A stretch of 64,000 nt of DNA from CBDCYS01 sp965226245 (GTDB lineage Bacteria; Acidobacteriota; Terriglobia; Bryobacterales; UBA6623). Positions 32,890-41,818 of this stretch are shown piece by piece. The notes beneath the pieces are model-generated. The model was not told the DNA's origin, searched no databases, and saw only the letters and a list, made by a program, of their open reading frames with translations. Made by a program: the position numbers and the translations under genes. The stretch covers positions 4,526,001 to 4,590,000 of the forward strand of contig CBDDCL010000015.1 in the NCBI GenBank assembly GCA_965226245.1, in the 5' to 3' direction. Within the stretch, counting starts at the first letter, position 1. The number at the start of each line of letters is the position of its first letter.

Positions 32890-35800
32890 ATGATCGGCCA
32901 AACCATCGCCCACTACAAGATCCTCTCCGAACTCGGCCGGGGCGGAATGGGTATCGTTTACAAGGCCGAGGACACGCGTCTGGGCCGCATCGTCGCGCTG
33001 AAGTTCTTGGCTCCGCACTTGGTCTCGAACGCGGATGACCGCAAGCGGTTTTTTCGAGAAGCCAGAGCGGCGGCGGCACTGAGTCACCCCAACATCTGTA
33101 CGGTCTACGAAATTGGCGAGGCCAACGGGCGGACGTTCATCTCGATGGCCTATCTCGAAGGCCGGGAGTTGGCGGATGAGATCGCCGAGGGGCCGATGGA
33201 GGTCCAGCGCGTGCTCGATCTCGCGGCTCAGTTCGCCGACGGGCTGGCGGAGGCTCACTCCAAGGGGATTGTCCACCGCGACATCAAACCGGCGAATCTG
33301 TTTGTCACCCTGAACGGGCGGGGCGTGGTTCTCGACTTCGGCTTGGCGCAGCTAGCCTCCACGGATTCCAGGCTGACCCGCGAAGGAACGACGCTCGGCA
33401 CGGTCCACTATATGTCGCCGGAGCAGACCAGCGGCGCGGAGCTTGACGCCTCAACGGACGTCTGGGCGCTGGGCTGCGTGCTCTACGAGGCGCTCGCCGG
33501 CGAACCGCCCTTCCGGGGCCACTACGAGCAGGCGATCGTCTACTCCATCTTGAATGAAGACCCGGAGCCGCTCGGGATCAGCTCGCCTGAGGTGGAGGCC
33601 GTCATCCGGTGCTGTCTGGCCAAGGATCCAAGCGAGCGCTATCAGGATGGCGAGGCGCTCCACCGGGCGCTTCGTGAACTCCAGGCGTCGCCGCGCCCCT
33701 CAACCGCCGACGCCCCAGCCGCGCCCTCCGAGGTTCCGCGGGTGGCCGTGTTGCCGCTCAAGACGCGCGCGGGCGACGCCGAACTCGAGTCCTTCGGAGA
33801 AGGCCTGACGGAAGAGATCACGTCTGGCCTTTCGCAGTTCCGCCACCTGCTTGTCGTATCGGCGAGCGCCGCGGCCAGTTTCCAAGGACAGACTGGCGTG
33901 CGAGAAGTCAGCAAGGAGCTGGGCGCGCGATTCGTCCTCGAAGGAAGCATCCGAAAAGCAGGATCGAGCATCCGGGTCAGCGTGCAGTTGCTAGATGCTG
34001 CGACCGGCGCCCACTTGTGGGCCGAGCGTTTCGATCGCGACCTTAGCACGAGCGATATCTTCGCGGCGCAGGACGAGCTGACCGACTGCATCGTGGCCAC
34101 CGTCGCCGACACCTATGGTGTGCTGACACGATCGCTGGGAGCATTGGCGAAGGCAAAACCGGTCGACGCGCTCACGGCCCACGAGTGTGTACTGCGGATG
34201 TTCGCCTATTTGCAGCAAGTGCGCCCGGATGAGCACGCCGAAGTGCGGAGGGCCCTCGAACACGCGCTGAAACGGGAACCCAACCACGCCGACGCGTTGG
34301 CGTGTCTTTCCGTGCTGTACCTCGACGAGTTTCGACATGATTACAATGCGCGGCCCGATGCGCTTGACCGAGCCCTTAGTGCGGCGCAGCGAGCGGTGGA
34401 GCTGGACGCAACGAGCCAGCTCGCCTACGTGGCACTGGCGCAAGCCCACTACTTCCGGCGGGAGCTCGGTGCGTTCCGTCCGGCAGCCGATCGGGTCTTG
34501 GCGCTCAACTCGCGAGACACGAGCAACGTCGCCTTGATCGGCTTGATGATTGCCTATGGCGGCGATTGGCCTGCCGGACGCTCGGTCGTGGAGAGGGTCA
34601 TGCAACTGAACCCGCACCACGCGGGTTGGCTGCACTTCGTATTCGTATTCGATCACTACCGGAAGCGGGAGTACGAGAAAGCCCTCGATGCCGCCGAGAA
34701 GGTCAACATGCCCGGCTATCCGTGGGCGAGCGGCCTTTTGGCTGCGATCCATGCTCAGCTTGGACGGTCCGAGGCGGCGCGGAAACATCTCAAGACGTTT
34801 GTCGATCTCGCGCCGGATGTTGCAAGAAATGTACGTGCGGAGGTTTCGAAATGGCACGTCTCCGAGGAGCTCGTCGAGCATCTCGTCGACGGCTGGCGGA
34901 AAGCGGGCCTCGACATTGATGGCGACGGCAAGACGCCGGCGCCGGTGGCCGCTCAAACGCGGCAGCCGTTCGTCGGACGCCAGGCCGAACAGGACAAGCT
35001 GACCGCACGCTTAGATGACGTCTCCCAGGGCCGGGGCGCCCTCGCCCTGATCGGCGGCGAGCCCGGCGTCGGCAAAACCCGCCTGTCCGAGGAGCTTCTG
35101 GCGGACGCTCGCGAGCGCGGCATGCTCACCTTCACGGGTCATTGCTATGAGGAGGGCACGGCCCCGTTCACGCCCTTTATCGAGATCCTGGAGCAAATGG
35201 TGCGCGAGATCCCCGCCGACGTCCTGCGGGAGGCGCTGGGCGACGCCGCTGGCGACGTGGCCCGGCTCGTTCCGGAAATCCATCGGGTGGCCGGCGACAT
35301 CGCCCCGCCCGCCGAACTGACGCCGGAGCAACAGCGCCGCGTCTTGTTCAACGCCGTCCTGGACCTCTTCCGGAGACTGGGCGCTCGGCAACCGGCGGTC
35401 TTGCTGCTGGACGACCTCCACTGGGCCGACGACGCGACGCTGGGGTTGCTTCAGCACCTGGCGCCCCACCTCGCCGGCTTGCCCCTGCTGGCAGTCGGGA
35501 CCTATCGCGACGTGGAGCTCGACGTCGGCAAACCCTTCGAAAAGGCGATGGCCGCGCTCGTGCGGCAGAAGCAGGCGGAACGATTGCGTCTGCGGCGCTT
35601 GCCACAGGAGGCGGTCGCCGAGCTGCTGACCGCCCTGGGCGGCAGCGAGCCGCCGCGGACGCTGGTTCAGGTGATCTTCCACGAGACCGAGGGGAATCCG
35701 TTCTTCGTGGGTGAGGTCTTCCAGCACTTGTCGGAAGAGGGCAAGCTCTTCGACGAGGCTGGCGACTGGCAGACGGACGTGAGCGTCGACGAGCTGGACG

Positions 35801-37695
35801 TGCCTGAAGGGGTCCGGCTCGTGGTTGGCAGGAGACTCGAAAGGCTAAGCGAGGCCACGCCGAAGCTGCTCACCGCGGCGGCGATTGTCGGCCGGCGCTT
35901 CGATCTGAAGCTCGTCGAGGCACTGAGCGACCTCGGCAGCGACGGGTTTCTCGAAGCGATCGAGGAAGCAGAGACTGCAAAGCTGATCGTGTCGGAACGG
36001 GAGGGGCGCGAAACGAGCTGCGTGTTTACCCACGAGCTGATCCGCAATACGTTGCTTCAAGCGCTTTCGCTCCCGCGGCGCCAGCGTCTTCATGCACGGG
36101 TGGCGGCGGCAATGGAGGATGTCTACGAGTCCGACCTCACCAGGCGCGCGTCGGCGCTCGCGCACCACCTCTATGAGGCTGGATCGGCCGCCGACGAGGC
36201 GAAGACCATCCATTTTCTGATCCTTGCAGGCGAGCAGTCGCTGGAGACGGGCGCATTCGAGGAGGCGCAACGAGATTTCGACCTGGCCCTTTCGCTCGTG
36301 CCGGCCGATGACCAGCAGACCCGAGCCTCTCTGTTGTGGAAGCGCGGCCTAGCCCAACGCAGCCTGGGGCTGTGGAAGGAGGCGATCGGCGACTGGGAAG
36401 CGGCCCTGCCGATCCATGAAGCGCTAGCAGACCTTCAAGGGATCGCCATGATCTGCGAGGAGCTGGCCCGTCTTTATATCTGGACCGCGCAGGCTGCGCA
36501 GGGTGTTGAGGTGGCGAAGCGGGGTTTGCGGGCTCTCTCGCCCGAGCCGGGCGCCGATCGCTGCCGGCTGCTCGGCCATTGCGCTTGGGCCCTTGGACTG
36601 GCGTGCGAGTTGGAATCGGCGGACGCGATGATGCAGCAAGCGCTCGCGATGGCCGAAGAGCTCTCGGACCCGCGGCTGCAGGGCGAGGTCTTCCGCTTAA
36701 GCTCTTATCACCACTACATGTGCAACCGCCGGCGTGAGCAGATGGAAGCGGCCGGACGAGCGGTGGAGCTTCTCAGACCCGCCAGAGCTCTGGATAAACT
36801 GGCCGATGCCCTCGCAAATCGGCAATGGTCATCCGTCCTGGCCGGCCGGCCGGATGAAGTCGCCCGCACCCAGGAGGAGACGCGAGCTCTGGCTGAACGA
36901 CTAGGCCTGTTGGACGCTGAGGTTCACGCACGGATTTCAGAAGGACAGCGAGATTGGTTGACGACGGCGGATCTCGAGGCGCTCGAATCATGTCTTCAGC
37001 AAGTAATGACCATCATGGACTCGATGGGCGGGCAGTGGTCATTCTTAGGCGAGGCCTGGCAGTCCCAGGCGAGCCTCTGGCGTGGCCGCCCGGAAGAGGC
37101 GCGCGCTCGCGCCCAGAGATCGCTCAACCATGAACCGCGGGCCAACGTGCACACCGGCCACGGCTGGGGCCAGCTCTTCCTGTGCGAATGTTCCTTGGGT
37201 CACAACAACAACGCGCTTGCCTTGCTCGATGAACGCCGCGACGGTCTCCCTCGCGCCGGCACGCTCAACGGCCCTGGCCCCTGGCAAGCGCTCTTTAAGA
37301 CGGTCGAGGGACTTGCGCTGCTTGGCGAGCGGGATCGGGCCGCCGAGCTTTACCCGCTGACGGTGGAAGCGATCGCGACGGACACCGTCGTCACAATGGA
37401 CGCCAGCCACCTCCTGCAGACCATCGCCGGCATCGCCGCGACCGCGGGTAGGCGGTGGGACGAAGCCCAGACCCACTACGACACCGCCCTTGGCCTCGCC
37501 GATAAGATCCCCTTCCGAAGCGAACAGGCCGAAGCGCGCTACTGGTATGCCCGTATGCTCCTTGACCGCAACGCCTCCGGCGATCGCGAGAAAGCGAGAG
37601 ACCTCCTCGATACGGCTCTTGCGCTTTATCGAGAGATCGGCATGCCCACACACGTGGAGACGACGGAAAAACTTCTAGCGGAATCGTCGCCGTGA
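32890..37695 (+). CDS. Giant Ser/Thr kinase - TolB-like - ATPase - TPR regulator
   Basis: A 1601-residue signalling protein. Domains in order: Hanks kinase (1-265; glycine loop GRGGMGIVYKAED, Lys38, HRDIKPAN 129-136, DFG 149-151, MSPEQ); a TolB-like/adenylate-cyclase-associated domain (280-410; VAVLPLKTRAG...EGLTEEITSGL, VLEGSIRKAG); TPR-like helices (420-690); and an AAA-type signal-transduction ATPase (about 690-1070) with FVGRQAEQDKL, Walker A GEPGVGKT near 722 and Walker B VLLLDDLHWAD near 835. A long TPR-like C-terminal array (1080-1600) completes it. There is no transmembrane helix, so the protein is cytoplasmic. The last two-thirds resemble MalT/AfsR-type STAND ATPases without their DNA-binding domain. 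Start ATG at 32890 (MIGQTIAHYKIL), as in the sister kinases. Confidence 0.93.
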   Translation: MIGQTIAHYKILSELGRGGMGIVYKAEDTRLGRIVALKFLAPHLVSNADDRKRFFREARAAAALSHPNICTVYEIGEANGRTFISMAYLEGRELADEIAEGPMEVQRVLDLAAQFADGLAEAHSKGIVHRDIKPANLFVTLNGRGVVLDFGLAQLASTDSRLTREGTTLGTVHYMSPEQTSGAELDASTDVWALGCVLYEALAGEPPFRGHYEQAIVYSILNEDPEPLGISSPEVEAVIRCCLAKDPSERYQDGEALHRALRELQASPRPSTADAPAAPSEVPRVAVLPLKTRAGDAELESFGEGLTEEITSGLSQFRHLLVVSASAAASFQGQTGVREVSKELGARFVLEGSIRKAGSSIRVSVQLLDAATGAHLWAERFDRDLSTSDIFAAQDELTDCIVATVADTYGVLTRSLGALAKAKPVDALTAHECVLRMFAYLQQVRPDEHAEVRRALEHALKREPNHADALACLSVLYLDEFRHDYNARPDALDRALSAAQRAVELDATSQLAYVALAQAHYFRRELGAFRPAADRVLALNSRDTSNVALIGLMIAYGGDWPAGRSVVERVMQLNPHHAGWLHFVFVFDHYRKREYEKALDAAEKVNMPGYPWASGLLAAIHAQLGRSEAARKHLKTFVDLAPDVARNVRAEVSKWHVSEELVEHLVDGWRKAGLDIDGDGKTPAPVAAQTRQPFVGRQAEQDKLTARLDDVSQGRGALALIGGEPGVGKTRLSEELLADARERGMLTFTGHCYEEGTAPFTPFIEILEQMVREIPADVLREALGDAAGDVARLVPEIHRVAGDIAPPAELTPEQQRRVLFNAVLDLFRRLGARQPAVLLLDDLHWADDATLGLLQHLAPHLAGLPLLAVGTYRDVELDVGKPFEKAMAALVRQKQAERLRLRRLPQEAVAELLTALGGSEPPRTLVQVIFHETEGNPFFVGEVFQHLSEEGKLFDEAGDWQTDVSVDELDVPEGVRLVVGRRLERLSEATPKLLTAAAIVGRRFDLKLVEALSDLGSDGFLEAIEEAETAKLIVSEREGRETSCVFTHELIRNTLLQALSLPRRQRLHARVAAAMEDVYESDLTRRASALAHHLYEAGSAADEAKTIHFLILAGEQSLETGAFEEAQRDFDLALSLVPADDQQTRASLLWKRGLAQRSLGLWKEAIGDWEAALPIHEALADLQGIAMICEELARLYIWTAQAAQGVEVAKRGLRALSPEPGADRCRLLGHCAWALGLACELESADAMMQQALAMAEELSDPRLQGEVFRLSSYHHYMCNRRREQMEAAGRAVELLRPARALDKLADALANRQWSSVLAGRPDEVARTQEETRALAERLGLLDAEVHARISEGQRDWLTTADLEALESCLQQVMTIMDSMGGQWSFLGEAWQSQASLWRGRPEEARARAQRSLNHEPRANVHTGHGWGQLFLCECSLGHNNNALALLDERRDGLPRAGTLNGPGPWQALFKTVEGLALLGERDRAAELYPLTVEAIATDTVVTMDASHLLQTIAGIAATAGRRWDEAQTHYDTALGLADKIPFRSEQAEARYWYARMLLDRNASGDREKARDLLDTALALYREIGMPTHVETTEKLLAESSP

Positions 37696-37746
37696 TCGGC
37701 CGAACTCTTCTGCATCGTATCGCCCCCAGAACTGCCGATTAGAATC

Positions 37747-37938
37747 TAGCCCGGCGCCTCTGAGGATTTTGTTCGCAGAAATGGCGGCACGAACAGAGCC
37801 GCGCCCGCAAGGGTGCGGTCGAGTCTGGCAGTGACCGCATTCCGGTGGCGGCCCCGACGCACTGACTACCCTCGACCGCACCCTTGCGGGCGCGGCTCTG
37901 TTCCTCACGAATGAAATTTCACACGTCTTTGGCTAGCT
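37747..37938 (+). repeat. Dispersed repeat family G, copy G1, with a 33-bp hairpin
   Basis: Left end TAGCCCGGCG..TCTGAGGAT with TTTGTTCGCAGAAA and right end ACGAATGAAATTTCAC with TCTTTGGCTAGCT both recur at 56245-56280 and 56592-56619 around different contents. Inside this copy, a perfect 33-bp inverted repeat (37791-37823 and 37871-37903) with a 47-bp loop would fold into a strong hairpin. It could also stop transcription after the giant kinase gene. Confidence 0.78.
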
Positions 37939-38035
37939 TTAGTGCTGCCCCCGGGCGCAAGCCCGGGAGGGAACCGGGACAGCTTCAGTTTACTTATTCG
38001 CACGGTTTCAAGCCCGCAGCCCTGTCATATTAGGT

Positions 38036-38554
38036 ATGCCCGCTGGAACGCTCACATCGGTCAAGAAGTACCTCAATTCCAGCTATCACCCCGACCGCGA
38101 ATTCATCGATGGGTCCATATTGGAGCGTAGTTTGGGAGAAAGAGATCACAGTGAACTCCAAGGAGAGTTCATTGTTTATCTGGCCCGTTTGCGCCGCAAG
38201 CTTGGGATACACGTTTACCCCGAGCAGAGAGTCCAGGTTTCATCAACCCGCTTTCGCGTTCCTGACGTCTGCGTTGTCGCGGGCCCGAAGCCAACCGAAC
38301 AGATCTTCACGAAGCCGCCCTTCATCTGCATCGAAATCCTCTCGAAGGACGATCGCATGGCCGAGATGCAGCAGCGCATTGACGACTACCTGCGCTTCGG
38401 TGTGCCCAGCTGTTGGGTTGCTGATCCACGAGAGCGGCGGGCGTGGATTCACACTTCCGAGGGTTGCCGCGAGGCCGCGGATGGCGTGCTCAGGACCCAA
38501 AGTCCCGAGATCGTCGTTCCCCTTGCAGCCATCTCCGGCCAGTTGATGGATTAG
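38036..38554 (+). CDS. Uma2-family (DUF820) putative restriction-endonuclease-fold protein
   Basis: A 172-residue PD-(D/E)XK-fold protein: EFIDGSILERSLGERDHSELQG, then FRVPDVCVVAGP (catalytic Asp), FICIEILSKDD (Glu-x-Leu/Val core) and VADPRERRAW. The Uma2 family is numerous in cyanobacteria and acidobacteria, and its function is unsettled. The gene lies between the giant kinase and a kinase remnant. A second, only distantly similar member is at 58516. Confidence 0.85.
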   Translation: MPAGTLTSVKKYLNSSYHPDREFIDGSILERSLGERDHSELQGEFIVYLARLRRKLGIHVYPEQRVQVSSTRFRVPDVCVVAGPKPTEQIFTKPPFICIEILSKDDRMAEMQQRIDDYLRFGVPSCWVADPRERRAWIHTSEGCREAADGVLRTQSPEIVVPLAAISGQLMD

Positions 38555-38555
38555 G

Positions 38556-38696
38556 GCAGCCTGGCGGCTTGAGAAAGCTCTAGAGGCGCGCGAACCCGGC
38601 ATGCCCTACATCCATGTAGTCCCGCTCTTCGCCAACATGCTGCGCAACGAGCCGCGCTTCCAAGATCTGTTGCGGTGGATGAACCTGCCGCTGTAG
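38556..38696 (+). pseudogene. 3' remnant of a kinase-TPR gene
   Basis: One reading frame gives AAWRLEKALEAREPGMPYI then HVVPLFANMLRNEPRFQDL and LRWMNLPL before TAG at 38694. This is the standard C-terminal end of kinase-TolB-TPR proteins (compare IRSDPRFPKLFERMGLPP at the end of the gene at 38745). The upstream part of the gene is gone; the Uma2 gene now occupies that place. Confidence 0.75.
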
Positions 38697-38744
38697 TAGG
38701 CTAGAGCTAGAGTTGGCCTTAGTTGACCGAGAGAGCCCGACACC

Positions 38745-41081
38745 ATGATCGACCAAACCATCTCGCACTACCTCATCGTCGAAAAGCTCGGCGAGGGCGG
38801 GATGGGTGTGGTTTATAAGGCCGAGGACACCAAGCTCAGGCGCACCGTGGCGCTGAAATTCCCTCCCGTTGACAAGCTCGCGAGCGAAGAAGAAAAGGCC
38901 CGCTTTGTGCGCGAAGCGCAAGCAGCCGCCGCGCTCAACCACCCCAATATCTGTACCGTTTACGAGATCGACGAGGCCGACGGACATACATTCATTGCCA
39001 TGGAGTTCGTCGAAGGGCAAAGCGTCAAGGAGAAGGCGCGGGCGCGGCCGCTGCCCTTGGACGAGGCGCTGGACATCGCGGTTCAAGCCGCGCAGGGACT
39101 GCAAGCGGCGCATGAAAAGGACGTTGTCCACCGCGATGTCAAGAGCGCCAACCTGATGGTGACCCCTCAGGGCCGGGTCAAGGTGATGGATTTCGGGCTG
39201 GCCCAGGTGGGGGATCGCAGCCAGCTGACCAAAACCGGGACCACCCTGGGCACGGCGGCGTATATGTCCCCCGAGCAAGCCTTGGCGCAACCCACCGACC
39301 GCCGCACCGACATCTGGTCACTGGGCGTCGTGCTCTACGAAATGCTCACCGGGCGGCTTCCCTTCCAGGGGGAAGTCGAAGCAGCGGTGGCCTACGCGGT
39401 CGTGAACACTGAGCCTGAGCCACCGACCGCTTTGCGCAGCGGACTACCCCTCGAGCTGGACCATATCGTCGACAAAGCGCTTGCAAAGGACCGCGAAGAG
39501 CGTTACCAGCACGTCGAAGACCTGCTGGTTGATCTGCGAGCGCTACAGCGGTCGATCGAGACGGGGGAGAGACGGGCGGTTTCTCGCAAGAGGCGCCCCA
39601 GGCGGCATAAGGTCACTATCAGTCGCCGGACTGCTCTCGGCGTTGCCGCAAGCGCCGTTGTTGTGGCCGGTGTCGTGGGCATCTATACGTTTACCGGGGA
39701 CAAGCCCATCGACTCGCTGGCCGTTCTGCCCTTCGTCAATGTGGGCGGCGAAGCTAACAACGAATACCTGAGTGATGGGATCAGCGAGAGCCTCATTACC
39801 GGCCTTTCGCGGATCCCTGAGCTGAAGGTTAAATCGCGTGATACCGTTTTTCGCTACAAGGGGCAGGACAGAGACGCCCAGGAGATCGGCCGGGAGCTGG
39901 GAGTCCGCGCCGTGTTGAAAGGCAGGCTCGTGCAGCGCGGCGATTCCCTCTCGGTCAGCGCCGAGCTGGTGGACACCAGCGATGGCGCCGTCCTCTGGCG
40001 GAACCAATACAGACGGCCGGTGGCGGACATCCTGGCCATTGATCAGGAGATCTCGAAAGAGATCAGCCGGCACTTGCGGTCACACCTGACCGGAGAGGAG
40101 CAGCAGCGGCTGCGTGCTCCGTCCACCCGTGACCCCGAGGCTTACAGGCTTTATCTCCAGGGCCGCTACCAATGGAAACAACGGGGAGAGGGCCTGCGAA
40201 AAAGCAGGGAGGTTTTTCAGCAGGCGGTTGAAAAGGATCCCGGCTATGCGCTCGCCTGGGCCGGGCTGGCCGACGCGTTTCTGATGCTTGGAGGGTGGGG
40301 CTTGATGCCGCCCGCGGATGCGTACCCCCGAGCCAGGGCGGCGGCAAGGCGCGCGATCCAAATCGAGGAGACGCTGGCCGAACCGCACGCCACGCTCGGG
40401 TATCTGAAAACGCTCTATGAGTGGGACTGGCCGGGGGCCGAACGAGAATTCCGCCGGGCCATCGAGCTGAACCCGGAATATGGAACGGCTCACCACTGGT
40501 ACGCCTATTACCTTCAGACGGTGGGGTCGATGCCGCAGGCGCTTGCCGAGATACGGCGCGCGTGGGAGTTGGACCCGCTCTCTCCCATCATCAGTGCGGA
40601 AGTGGCCTATTTCTATTCGTTGACTCGACAGTACGAGAAGGCCGTCCAGGAAGCGCGGAAAGCGTTGGAAATGGATTCCGAGTTCCCCTTGACCTACACG
40701 ATTCTCGCACGTGCTTATGCGCTGCAGGGTAAGGAGAGCGAAGCGAGGGCCGCTGTCGAACAAGCGCTTCGCCTTTCCAAGCGCGGGGCGCACGCGCTGT
40801 CGGACGGTGGGTCTGTTCTTGCGTTCTTGGGCCGCGGAGAAGAGGCGCGGAAGCTGCTTCACGAGTTGCTGGATCGCGCCGCCAACGAATACGTCTTTCC
40901 GGCCCTGCCGGCGCTGATCTACGCCTGCCTGGGTGAAAAAGATCGGGCCTTCGAGTATTACGAAAAGGCCATTGAGGAGCGGTCTCTGGTGGCCTCGTGG
41001 TTGCGCGACCCCTTGCTGGACGGCATCCGTTCCGACCCCAGGTTTCCGAAGCTCTTCGAGCGCATGGGACTGCCGCCGTAA
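38745..41081 (+). CDS. Membrane Ser/Thr kinase - TolB-like - TPR protein
   Basis: A 778-residue receptor-like kinase. The kinase domain (1-275) has GEGGMGVVYKAED, Lys38, HRDVKSAN (129-136), DFG (149-151) and AAYMSPEQ. A basic stretch (RRAVSRKRRPRRHK) and one transmembrane helix (about 295-316, ALGVAASAVVVAGVVGIYTF) follow. Outside lies a TolB-like domain (325-455; SLAVLPFVNVGGEANNEYLSDGISE) and then at least six TPR-type repeats to the C terminus. ATG at 38745 (MIDQTISHYLIV). The stop codon at 41079-41081 directly touches the GTG of the brnT gene. Confidence 0.94.
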   Translation: MIDQTISHYLIVEKLGEGGMGVVYKAEDTKLRRTVALKFPPVDKLASEEEKARFVREAQAAAALNHPNICTVYEIDEADGHTFIAMEFVEGQSVKEKARARPLPLDEALDIAVQAAQGLQAAHEKDVVHRDVKSANLMVTPQGRVKVMDFGLAQVGDRSQLTKTGTTLGTAAYMSPEQALAQPTDRRTDIWSLGVVLYEMLTGRLPFQGEVEAAVAYAVVNTEPEPPTALRSGLPLELDHIVDKALAKDREERYQHVEDLLVDLRALQRSIETGERRAVSRKRRPRRHKVTISRRTALGVAASAVVVAGVVGIYTFTGDKPIDSLAVLPFVNVGGEANNEYLSDGISESLITGLSRIPELKVKSRDTVFRYKGQDRDAQEIGRELGVRAVLKGRLVQRGDSLSVSAELVDTSDGAVLWRNQYRRPVADILAIDQEISKEISRHLRSHLTGEEQQRLRAPSTRDPEAYRLYLQGRYQWKQRGEGLRKSREVFQQAVEKDPGYALAWAGLADAFLMLGGWGLMPPADAYPRARAAARRAIQIEETLAEPHATLGYLKTLYEWDWPGAEREFRRAIELNPEYGTAHHWYAYYLQTVGSMPQALAEIRRAWELDPLSPIISAEVAYFYSLTRQYEKAVQEARKALEMDSEFPLTYTILARAYALQGKESEARAAVEQALRLSKRGAHALSDGGSVLAFLGRGEEARKLLHELLDRAANEYVFPALPALIYACLGEKDRAFEYYEKAIEERSLVASWLRDPLLDGIRSDPRFPKLFERMGLPP

Positions 41082-41336
41082 GTGCCAAGGGGCCTCGCCA
41101 ATATTGAAAAACACGGTATCGATTTTGAGGACGCTATTGGCATTTGGGAAGGCGATGTCGTCGAGGCGCCGTCTTCTCGGAGCCGTCACGGCGAGAATCG
41201 GTTGGTGGCCTTCGGCGTTCTGGAAGGCCGTCTGATCGCTGTCGTGTACACGGATCGCGGCGGGGTCCGGCGAATCATCTCCGCCAGGAGGGCCGGCAGA
41301 AATGAGCGAGAAAATTATGAAGCGGCGCTTGGCTGA
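41082..41336 (+). CDS. brnT: BrnT-family toxin, N-terminally short
   Basis: An 84-residue ribonuclease-type toxin of the BrnT family: NIEKHGIDFEDAIGIWEGD, ENRLVAFGVLEGRLIAVVYTDRGG and VRRIISARRAGRNERENYE. Typical BrnT proteins start with a strand such as FEWDPxKA before this; here only MPRGLA precedes it, with a GTG start abutting the kinase stop. About eight residues are therefore missing. It overlaps brnA by 35 bp. Activity is doubtful because of the missing first strand. Confidence 0.8.
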   Translation: MPRGLANIEKHGIDFEDAIGIWEGDVVEAPSSRSRHGENRLVAFGVLEGRLIAVVYTDRGGVRRIISARRAGRNERENYEAALG

Positions 41337-41625
41337 CAGGAAGCGCGGCCTCACCGACTGGGCCCGCGTCGACTCGATGAGCGAAGACGAACTCGAACGC
41401 GCCATCGCGGAGGATCCGGAGGCGCAAGCGCGCGGCCTCGACTGGACCCGCGCTCGCCTTGTCCTGCCCCGGCGCAAGCAGTCCATCCATCTGCGAATCG
41501 ACCCGGACGTGCTGGACTGGTTTCGCGCCCAAGGCAAGGGCTACCAGACGCAAATCAACGCGGTCTTGCGGACTTACGTGGAAGCCCACAGAGACCAGCC
41601 TCAGACGCCAATGGACAGAGGGTGA
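41302..41625 (+). CDS. brnA: BrnA-family antitoxin
   Basis: A 107-residue antitoxin. The C-terminal ribbon-helix-helix domain reads KQSIHLRIDPDVLDWFRAQGKGYQTQINAVLRTYVEAH, which is diagnostic for BrnA. The N-terminal half is acidic and helical and should wrap the toxin. It normally neutralises BrnT and represses the operon through its DNA-binding domain. It overlaps the brnT 3' end, the usual toxin-first order of this system. Confidence 0.88.
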   Translation: MSEKIMKRRLADRKRGLTDWARVDSMSEDELERAIAEDPEAQARGLDWTRARLVLPRRKQSIHLRIDPDVLDWFRAQGKGYQTQINAVLRTYVEAHRDQPQTPMDRG

Positions 41626-41633
41626 CCTCGGTC

Positions 41634-41766
41634 GCCGCACGGGCAGCGGGCTGTGAAAAAATGGGGACTGTCCCAAGCGCCGAGCACAACCAGCGCTAAC
41701 TTCAAAGGTATTGGAAGGCGCGAAGTGGACTGTCCCCATTTTTTCACAGCCCGCTGCCCGTGCGGC
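41634..41766. repeat. 133-bp element with perfect 35-bp inverted ends
   Basis: 41634-41668 and 41732-41766 are exact reverse complements (35 bp, including GTGAAAAAATGGGGAC). The 63-bp centre has no coding potential. The AAATGGGGACTGTCCC-type motif resembles REP/REPIN ends mobilised by Y1 (RAYT) transposases. It lies between brnA and the convergent dehydrogenase gene and may act as a bidirectional terminator. Confidence 0.85.
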
Positions 41767-41818
41767 GTTTTCGTAACACCGTCATACAGGCTACTCGCGC
41801 CTACGAGCGGGCAATGGA

